From an uncultured Bacillota bacterium (GTDB taxonomy: Bacteria > Bacillota_I > Bacilli_A > RFN20 > CAG-288), in NCBI GenBank assembly GCA_949282275.1, contig CASDOO010000036.1, forward strand, positions 1 through 43,002: 43,002 nt of DNA, written 5' to 3'. The notes beneath the pieces were generated by a model. That model saw only the letters and a list, made by a program, of their open reading frames with translations, did not search any database and was not told where the DNA came from. This document shows, in pieces, positions 25,310-32,093 of the stretch. A program made the position numbers and the translations under genes. Position 1 is the first letter of the stretch, and each line of letters opens with the position of its first letter.

Positions 25310-26613
25310 CTAAAGAAGCATCGCCAAGAAGTACGGAAGCGTCAGCTTGCCATCCGTCATCCCTACATTGCCATCGGCGATCTTGTAGGAAATCGAAGGA
25401 TGATAAGAATCAATAAAGCCGTTAAGGGACTTCGTGGCATTGTTCCCGACCTTGACTTCGATTGGTCGGACTTCGCCATCCTTTTCTATAAGAAATTCCA
25501 ATCCCGAATCCTCTTTGGGTTTGTAGTAATGTAGCGAGTATCCCTTCTTGACTAGCATTTCGGCGATGGCATTCTCATAGATGCCCCCTTTGGCTCCTCC
25601 CTTCAAAACATTGCGCATAAAGGCGAGCTTCGTTTCCGTTCCATAGTGGGAGAAGAGGAGGCCCGTATCATGAAGATAAAGTTTGAATTCATTTTCTTTC
25701 TCATTGTAACGAAGGGGAAGGGCAGGAACGCTGACATTGGTACATCTTAGGGCAAGGTTGCTGTCGACAAGCCACTGGATGCTATCGCCGAACTTTCTTG
25801 CCGTCCCCTTCTTCTCCACATCGGCATACTTGAATTTCTTGTTCTCTCTGGCCAGCTGAAAAGGGATACTTTCAAAGCACTGGCGAATCTTGACCTTTTC
25901 GATTCCTTTGGCATGAAGGACAATATCTTCCCTCTCGGATGCAATGATTTTGTCTTGCAAAGCCTGTACCTTCGTGAAGTCATGATCTTCGCAAAAGAAA
26001 AAACCACCTCCGGCATACCCCCAACGATAAGGTACTGCCTAAAAAGATCCTGATAGTGGACAAAAAGGCTCTTTTCCAGAGGTTTCGGTTCCCTGGCATA
26101 GTCTTTCAAGGTGTCCAATCCAGAATATCCAAGCGCCCAAAGGAATTCCTCGAAATCCAAGGAATACATCATAAATGTCGTCTCATAGCCGACAGGTATC
26201 GATATCGGGTTTCCGGATTTCTCCTCATTATAGACAAGTCCTAGCAAGGAGCCCGAGGCAATAACATCGACAGTTCCGGCCTCTGCCAAAAACTTCAGGG
26301 CAGTCCTAGCATTGCCGCAGGCTTGGATTTCATCCAAAAAGAGAAGTGTCTTATGAGGAATGATCTTGGCTTCCTTTAGATACAAGGTAATATTCTGAAG
26401 GATTCTCTCCGAAGAAAGGGCACCAGCGAAGATTGCCTTTTGTTCTGGGTGTTCAAGAAAATTCATTTCGATGAGGGATTCATATTCTTTTCTTCCGAAT
26501 TCCCGAATTGTCGTGGTTTTTCCGACCTGTCTAGCTCCCTTAAGCACAAGGCATTCCTTCTTCTTGCAATTCTTCCATTCGACAAGCTTCTGATAAATTT
26601 TACGGCATAACAT
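25310..26613 (-). pseudogene. second AAA/DUF4143 ATPase, frameshifted
   Basis: Two overlapping frames together make one AAA_14/DUF4143 protein. The first starts at 26613 (GGAGG nine bases upstream) and carries Walker A KGARQVGKT (residues 26-34), Walker B LLFLDEIQ (90-97) and the family motif YLIVGGMPEVV. It then runs into non-family, Arg/Ser-rich sequence. The second frame, ending at 25310, supplies the expected continuation (EDHDFTKVQALQDKI) and the DUF4143 nuclease-like part (GLEFLIEKDGEVRPIEVKV). They join at a run of six A (25998-26003, six T in the coding strand). Adding one base there gives an exact 434-codon frame. This is a decayed gene, a sequencing or assembly homopolymer error, or slippage; I cannot tell which. 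Confidence 0.8.
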
Positions 26614-26696
26614 AATGTCATCCCTCCAAAACGATTATGAATCAAATAGGTTATTCATTTCCCATATTTTTGCATTGTTTCGGATATTCAATTTTA

Positions 26697-26739
26697 GCGT
26701 TTTTGCATATTTTAGGATGCCTAATCCGAACAAAAACGC
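26697..26739. repeat. nested palindrome between the second ATPase and polC
   Basis: Outer arms GCGTTTTTG (26697-26705) and CAAAAACGC (26731-26739) enclose a second inverted repeat, TTAGG-ATG-CCTAA (26712-26724). No T tract follows at the base of the stem. The region 26614-26842 otherwise has no supportable gene. Confidence 0.6.
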
Positions 26740-26842
26740 ATATTTTCCGATATTGTCACCGCTATGATTGAAATTATTCCGGATGGTTATTATGCTATCA
26801 TTCTTTTCCGATTTCTTTTTTAGTCCTAAGATTTCTTTATTC

Positions 26843-26872
26843 AAAATAGGCCATGAACTGAATCATGGCCTA
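26843..26872 (-). terminator. Rho-independent terminator of polC
   Basis: Reading leftwards, a 9-bp perfect stem (TAGGCCATG at 26847-26855 with CATGGCCTA at 26864-26872) has an 8-base loop and is followed by four T. It lies 19 bases after the polC stop. Confidence 0.8.
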
Positions 26873-26890
26873 TCATGGATTTTGAGCCTC

Positions 26891-29800
26891 TTAGAACAGC
26901 GTCAGCTGTTCGGAATCCGGAAGATCGCCAAGGGCACCAAGGCGGCGGAAGACTTCGATGGCCTTGTCGCCGATATGGGCTCTCCTCTTGAGATCGTCGA
27001 TGGAAGTGAAAGGCTGCTGTTCCCTTGCCGAGACAATGGCATCGCCAACGGCGGCACCGATTCCGTCGATGCAGGAAATCGCCGGGATGATCTGCTTCTT
27101 CTCCTTGTCGATGGAGAACTTGGTGGAAAGCGAGCGGTTGACGTCGATCCTGCCGAAGGAATAGCCACGATCATACATCTCGATAGTCTGCTCGTAGGCG
27201 TTGACAAGGGCCGTTTCCTTGGTCGTGACCGTTCTCAGCCGCGTCTTTTCCTTGATTTCGTTGAGCTTTCTGAGGCATGGCTGGAGTCCCTTCATCATCG
27301 TCTCGATATCGTAGGCATCGCAGCGCAAGGTGAAATAGGTCGCATAGTAGCTTAGCGGCTCATGGACCTTGAAGTAGGCACAGCGCATGGCCATCATGAC
27401 ATAGGCGACGGCATGGCCTCTCGGGAAGAGGTACTGGATCTTCTCGCAGGAATGGATATAGTAGTCGGGAACGCCGTGCTCCTGCATCAGCTTCGTGTAC
27501 TTTTCCCGCTTTTCCTCGAAGCCGGGCTTGCAGAAGTTGCCCTTTCGAACCGTCTCCATGATCTGGAAGGAGTCGGAATAATCAATCCCGTATTTTTCGT
27601 GGAGTCCGACCATGATGTCGTCACGGCAGGCGATGACTTCCCTCAAAGTCAGGCCGTCCTTGAGGATGAGGTCCTGGGCATTGCCGGCATAGACATCGGT
27701 ACCATGGGAAAGGCCGGAAATGCGGACAAGGTCGGCAAAGGCCCTCGGCTTGGTCTCAAGAAGGGTCCTTCGTCCAGTCTCGGTTCCGAATTCCGGAAGT
27801 CCCAGGGCTCCCGTCTCCTGCTGAAGGACATTGTTCTTGAGATGAAGGGCATCAGGCGACCAGAAAAGGGACAAGGCCTCGGGATCGTTGACCTTGACGC
27901 GGCTATCGATTTCCTTGAAGGAGATATCGCAGTTGTCGCACATCATCTTCACTGCCTGAGGATCGACATGGCCAAGCATATCGAATTTCAGGACGTTGTC
28001 GTGGATGGCATGGAAATCGTAATGGGTCGTCTTCCAGGAGGAATCGACTTCGTCGGCAGGATACTGGACGGGCGTGAAGTCATAGACCTCCATGTCGTCC
28101 GGGATGACGATGACGCCGCCGGGGTGCTGTCCCGTTGTCCTCTTGACCTCCATGCATCCTTGGGCGATTCGGTCGATTTCGGCATTGCGGACCTGTCCGG
28201 TGTCCTTTCCGAGGGATTCGAAATAGCCAAGGACATAGCCTCTGGCATTCTTTTCCTTCGTCGTCTGGATGGTTCCTGCCTTGAAGACGTTCTTTGCGCC
28301 GAGGATTTCCTTGATGTGCTCGTGTGCAATGGATTGGAAATCGGACGGGAAGTTGAGATCGATGTCCGGAACTTTCTCGGCATGGAATCCCAGGAAGGTC
28401 GCGAAAGGAATGTTCTGTCCGTCCCTGTCCATGGGAATATGGCAATGCGGACATTCCTTTTCGGGAAGATCGAATCCGGATTCATACTGGATGACGTCGC
28501 CCCATTCCAGATGGTGGCACTTGGGACAGACATAGTGCGGCGGAAGCGGATTGACCTCGGTAATGCCCGACATCGTGGCAACGAGGGAAGAACCGACGGA
28601 GCCTCTCGATCCGATCATGTAGCCGCATTCGTTGGACCAGCGGACGAGCTTCGAGGAAATCCAGTAGATGACCGAATAGCCGTTCTCGATGATACCCTTC
28701 AGCTCCGTCTCGAGGCGTTCCTGGATTTCCTTCGGAAGCGGATCGCCATACTTCTTCTTTGCCGTCTCGTAAACAAGGTTCGTTAGCATGTCGTCGCAGC
28801 CCGGGATCGAAGGCGGATAAAGTTTGTCCTTTGTCGGACGGACGCTAGGATCGATCATGTCGTTGATCTTCCACGTGTTGTCGATGACGATTTCCTCGAC
28901 AAGTTTCTTGTCGCCAAGGAAGTCAAAGCATTCGATCATCTCATCCGTCGTCCGGAAATGCTGATCCGGATTGGGGAGGGGATTTCGATACCAGTTCTTC
29001 TTCACTTCCTCCCTGGCAGAGTCATAGGGGGCCAGATTGAGGGGATGCCTGGCGCCATGAAGGGCCTTGGAGGCAATGAAGACATCGCGGTAGATCTTGT
29101 CTTCGGGATTGACATAATGGCAATCGCCGGTGGCGACCACCATCTTTCCGATGTCCTTTGCGGCCTTGACGAGATCCTTGAGAATCTGGTAGACCGAATC
29201 CTTGTCGTGGAGGGATCCGCGGTTGACAAGATAGATATAGTTTGCCGGCGGCTGGACCTCGATATAGTCGTAGAACTTCATCGTCTCCTTGAGGATGTCC
29301 TCACCCTTGTTCATGGCATGCTCGAAGACCTCGCCATTGAGGCAGGCCGATCCCACGAGGAGATTCTCGCGCATCTTGGCAAGAAGGGACTTGGGAACGA
29401 TTGGCGTGCCCGAGGAGGACATGTAGTGGACATGGGACTCGCTGATGATCTTGTAAAGATCCTTCAATCCAGCGGCATTCTTGACAAGGACGGTTGCGTG
29501 GTAAGGGTGCATGGAGACAATCATCTTGTCGCTGACTGGAAGATTGGCAAGGTCTTTATGCCGCATGTCCTTCTTTCCTTCCGTCAACTTTGAAAGCATG
29601 ACTTCAAAGATCTTGGCAAGGGTCGAGGCATCGTAGTTTGCCCTATGGGCGCTTGTCTCGTCGAACTCGATTTGCATCTCCCTGGCAATGGCCCCTTCCG
29701 TATGGCTTCTCTTGTCGGGATAGAGATAACGGGAAATAGGCAAGGTATCGATGACAGGGTTCTTGATCTTTCCCATGCCATTGTTCTTAAGCGCCTCGTT

Positions 29801-31228
29801 GAGGAAGCCATAGTCGAAGGCGACGTTGTGTCCGACCAGGATCGAATCGCCAAAGAACTCGAGAATGTCCGCAAGGGCCCTCTTGATTGGCTTTCCGGAA
29901 TCCGCCTGCTCCTGGCTGATATGGCTCTTCTCGATGGAAAACGGGCTCAGCTTCATGTCCGGACGGACAAAGAAGTCGATCTCGTCGAGAATCTGGCCCG
30001 ACTTGTCGACCTTGACCGCGCCGAACTCGATGATTCGGTCATAGCGGGCGGAAAGGCCGGTCGTCTCAAGGTCGAAGATGACATAGGTCTCTTCGTTGAG
30101 GATGCGATCGGAGGGATTGTAAATAAAGGAAGGCTTGTCGTCGACCATGTAGAGCTCGCTTCCATAAATGATCTTCAAACCGGATTTCTTCCCGGCCTTC
30201 TGGGCTTCCGGATAGTCCTGGGCAACGCCATGATCGGTCACGGCGATGGCCGTGTGCCCGAAGCGCTTTGCCGCCTTGCAATAGTCGGCCATGTTCGCAA
30301 GCCCGTCAAAGGCGGACATCTTGGTATGGAGATGAAGCTCGATGCGTTTCCTAGGATAGGTATCCTCCCTTTCCGGATCGGGCGGGAGGATTTCGATATT
30401 GTCGCAAGCAAGGACCAACTCGCCATGGGCAAACTCGTCATGTTCGGGTCGGCCCTGGACCTTGATCCTGACTCCGACGCCGAACTTGTCCATCTCCTCG
30501 GCAGTCATCCTTTTTCCTTCGAACAATGTCGAGGAAATGGAGTCGGACTGATCGGTGTATTCGATCTTGCGGATTCTTCTCCCCTTCTTCGTGACGCGAT
30601 CCTCGACCTTGAAGATCTTGCCTTCGACCAGGACCTTGCGGAAGTTCTCGATGTCCTTGAGCTTGCAAGGCTGATAGGTGCTGTCGATTTCCTTTTGCCT
30701 TCGGAACTTCTCCTCCGCCTCCTTCGACTTGTTCTCGTAGTCCTTGTCCCTTTCCTGGTAGAAGGCATCGGAAGCGAAGAACTTCTCCTGGGTCAGGACC
30801 TTGTAGGAAGAGGAGACGGAATCCAGGAAATCCTTGAGATGTCGGCATTCCTCCTGGATGGCATTGGCCTCGCCTGCGGAAGGATAGTAGAAAAGGACCT
30901 TGTTTTCTTCCTCGAAGAACTGGACGTCGTTGAGAAGGCTTGTCTTCCTGTCGTGCTTGTAGTCCTCAAGCAAATAGGGAAAGCTCTCCCTCTCGGAATC
31001 GTACTCGAAAGAGAGGGCGATGGAAAAGCCGCCCTGAAGGGTAAAGCTATCGCAGGTATCGAAAAGGCACTTGTAGGCAAGGTAGGGAAGATAGGTGGGA
31101 AGCTTTATCCTGGCGACGATGCGGTTGTTCTCCTTGTCGTTTTCGAGTTTCGAAAAGGATCCCTTCTCATAGGGAGAAAGATCCGGTATACCGATTTTCG
31201 TCAGGAAGCGTCCAAGAAGGTTGTCCAT
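26891..31228 (-). CDS. polC: DNA polymerase III alpha subunit, Gram-positive PolC type
   Basis: The 1445-residue replicative polymerase has the PolC domain order. An N-terminal region and OB-fold (to about 290) precede a PHP domain beginning IELHLHTKMSAFDG (about 293). A DEDD 3'-5' proofreading exonuclease starting VIFDLETTGL (about 381) is inserted in it. A zinc-binding region with CPKC and CPHC (about 900-925) is followed by the polymerase core with PDIDLNFPSD (about 958). These features separate it from DnaE. I chose ATG 31226-31228 (MDNLLGRFLTKIG), preceded by GAGGT; an in-frame start 16 codons earlier precedes the ribosome binding site. It is full length. In Bacillus, polC follows proS and rasP; here hsp20 and an ABC transporter lie between it and rseP. 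Confidence 0.97.
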   Translation of the reverse strand: MDNLLGRFLTKIGIPDLSPYEKGSFSKLENDKENNRIVARIKLPTYLPYLAYKCLFDTCDSFTLQGGFSIALSFEYDSERESFPYLLEDYKHDRKTSLLNDVQFFEEENKVLFYYPSAGEANAIQEECRHLKDFLDSVSSSYKVLTQEKFFASDAFYQERDKDYENKSKEAEEKFRRQKEIDSTYQPCKLKDIENFRKVLVEGKIFKVEDRVTKKGRRIRKIEYTDQSDSISSTLFEGKRMTAEEMDKFGVGVRIKVQGRPEHDEFAHGELVLACDNIEILPPDPEREDTYPRKRIELHLHTKMSAFDGLANMADYCKAAKRFGHTAIAVTDHGVAQDYPEAQKAGKKSGLKIIYGSELYMVDDKPSFIYNPSDRILNEETYVIFDLETTGLSARYDRIIEFGAVKVDKSGQILDEIDFFVRPDMKLSPFSIEKSHISQEQADSGKPIKRALADILEFFGDSILVGHNVAFDYGFLNEALKNNGMGKIKNPVIDTLPISRYLYPDKRSHTEGAIAREMQIEFDETSAHRANYDASTLAKIFEVMLSKLTEGKKDMRHKDLANLPVSDKMIVSMHPYHATVLVKNAAGLKDLYKIISESHVHYMSSSGTPIVPKSLLAKMRENLLVGSACLNGEVFEHAMNKGEDILKETMKFYDYIEVQPPANYIYLVNRGSLHDKDSVYQILKDLVKAAKDIGKMVVATGDCHYVNPEDKIYRDVFIASKALHGARHPLNLAPYDSAREEVKKNWYRNPLPNPDQHFRTTDEMIECFDFLGDKKLVEEIVIDNTWKINDMIDPSVRPTKDKLYPPSIPGCDDMLTNLVYETAKKKYGDPLPKEIQERLETELKGIIENGYSVIYWISSKLVRWSNECGYMIGSRGSVGSSLVATMSGITEVNPLPPHYVCPKCHHLEWGDVIQYESGFDLPEKECPHCHIPMDRDGQNIPFATFLGFHAEKVPDIDLNFPSDFQSIAHEHIKEILGAKNVFKAGTIQTTKEKNARGYVLGYFESLGKDTGQVRNAEIDRIAQGCMEVKRTTGQHPGGVIVIPDDMEVYDFTPVQYPADEVDSSWKTTHYDFHAIHDNVLKFDMLGHVDPQAVKMMCDNCDISFKEIDSRVKVNDPEALSLFWSPDALHLKNNVLQQETGALGLPEFGTETGRRTLLETKPRAFADLVRISGLSHGTDVYAGNAQDLILKDGLTLREVIACRDDIMVGLHEKYGIDYSDSFQIMETVRKGNFCKPGFEEKREKYTKLMQEHGVPDYYIHSCEKIQYLFPRGHAVAYVMMAMRCAYFKVHEPLSYYATYFTLRCDAYDIETMMKGLQPCLRKLNEIKEKTRLRTVTTKETALVNAYEQTIEMYDRGYSFGRIDVNRSLSTKFSIDKEKKQIIPAISCIDGIGAAVGDAIVSAREQQPFTSIDDLKRRAHIGDKAIEVFRRLGALGDLPDSEQLTLF

Positions 31229-31262
31229 GCTTTTCACCTCGCCGATAATCTTATATCCATAA

Positions 31263-31268
31263 ATTATA
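31263..31268 (-). promoter_or_regulatory. -10 box for polC
   Basis: A perfect TATAAT on the minus strand lies about 35 bases upstream of the polC start codon. No convincing -35 lies at normal spacing. Confidence 0.5.
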
Positions 31269-31410
31269 TTCTCCACAAAAGAAAGAGCATATTAAAGACT
31301 TGAAATCCCGATCCTCTTCTGTTTTTTGTGTGAGAGAAGAAATATGAATAATTATTTTTTCCGGAATTTTTCGATAGTTATCGCAATATTTCCGAATCGC
31401 AAATTATTTT

Positions 31411-31437
31411 TTAGCACTTGCGCTTGATTTCTGCTAA
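31411..31437 (+). promoter_or_regulatory. second, degenerate CIRCE-like element
   Basis: TTAGCACTT (31411-31419), nine bases, then TTCTGCTAA (31429-31437). The left arm matches the first nine bases of the main CIRCE exactly, and the right arm keeps TGCTAA. Total length is 27 bases, as for CIRCE. It overlaps the hsp20 -35 region and starts 45 bases before the main box. Confidence 0.55.
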
Positions 31438-31451
31438 TTTTGGCTTATACT
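31424..31451 (+). promoter_or_regulatory. promoter of hsp20
   Basis: TTGATT (31424-31429) and TATACT (31446-31451) are 16 bases apart. TACTAT at 31448-31453 is an alternative -10 at 18 bases. The CIRCE box begins right after the -10, the usual layout for HrcA repression. Confidence 0.65.
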
Positions 31452-31455
31452 ATGA

Positions 31456-31482
31456 TTAGCACTTGAGAACGGAGAGTGCTAA
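31456..31482 (+). promoter_or_regulatory. CIRCE element (HrcA binding site)
   Basis: TTAGCACTT, nine bases, GAGTGCTAA: 17 of the 18 arm positions match the CIRCE consensus TTAGCACTC-N9-GAGTGCTAA. It lies between the hsp20 promoter and start codon. HrcA is the heat-shock repressor that binds CIRCE; its gene is not in the window. Confidence 0.93.
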
Positions 31483-31498
31483 ACAGGAGGCAAACACA

Positions 31499-31975
31499 AT
31501 GACCGAAACAAAGACCAACAATATCGCCAAGAAGACGACTGCAGAGAAGAAGGAAAACCTTTCTCCCAGAAGGGAAGCCTATCGTTCCTTCCTATCCCCG
31601 CTCTTCAATTTCTTCGATGACCTTCCGGACTTCCATGATGGCGACTACAACATCATGAAGACCGACATCAAGGATGCGGATGACCATTATGAGCTTGAGA
31701 TGGAGGTTCCCGGAATCGACAAGAAGGACCTGAAGGTCGCCATAAGGAACGGATACCTTGTCGTCAGCGCCGCATTCAACAAGAAGAGCGACGAGAGCAA
31801 GGGCAAGTACATCCATTACGAGAGAGAATCGGGCAGCTTCACCAGAAGCTTCTACGTCGGAGAAGGCCTGAAGACGAAGGATATCTCCGCCAAGATGGAA
31901 AACGGCGTCCTCGTCATCAATGTCCCCAAGGAATCCCCGGAAGAGGACAAGGACGAATTCGTCGAAGTCCTGTGA
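31499..31975 (+). CDS. Hsp20 family small heat-shock protein
   Basis: The 158-residue protein has an alpha-crystallin domain (about residues 50-140) after a Lys/Glu-rich N-terminal arm. Visible motifs are KTDIKDADDHYELEMEVPGI and, near the end, AKMENGVLVINVPK, the GVL motif of small heat-shock proteins. The C-terminal tail is acidic and lacks an obvious IxI anchor. I chose ATG 31499, six bases after AGGAGGC; an in-frame ATG 12 codons earlier lies within the CIRCE box. Control by HrcA is indicated by the CIRCE element. It would act as an ATP-independent holdase in the cytosol. Confidence 0.93.
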   Translation: MTETKTNNIAKKTTAEKKENLSPRREAYRSFLSPLFNFFDDLPDFHDGDYNIMKTDIKDADDHYELEMEVPGIDKKDLKVAIRNGYLVVSAAFNKKSDESKGKYIHYERESGSFTRSFYVGEGLKTKDISAKMENGVLVINVPKESPEEDKDEFVEVL

Positions 31976-31984
31976 TCGCCATCG

Positions 31985-32013
31985 GCCATGGCCTAAACCG
32001 CCATGGCTTTTTT
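31985..32013 (+). terminator. Rho-independent terminator of hsp20
   Basis: GCCATGGC (31985-31992) and GCCATGGC (32000-32007) form an 8-bp stem with a 7-base loop, followed by six T. It starts ten bases after the hsp20 stop. Confidence 0.88.
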
Positions 32014-32055
32014 CTTTTTTGACCGCTTTCCCTTCTTCTGCGCCATTTTTCCCGA

Positions 32056-32061
32056 TAGAAT
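32056..32061 (+). promoter_or_regulatory. possible -10 box for the ABC transporter gene
   Basis: TAGAAT lies 32 bases upstream of the ABC transporter start codon. There is no -35 at proper spacing, so this is tentative. Confidence 0.3.
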
Positions 32062-32093
32062 ATTAGGAAACGGCGGAGGAAGAAGAGCTGAAA

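Noticed and set aside
25747-25970. Arg/Ser-rich C-terminus of the first part of the second ATPase as a real domain
   Set aside because: It is out-of-frame translation of the DUF4143 part after the six-base homopolymer.
26635-26844. 69-residue minus-strand frame upstream of the second ATPase
   Set aside because: It begins at a TTG within the polC terminator region without a ribosome binding site and reads through the nested palindrome.
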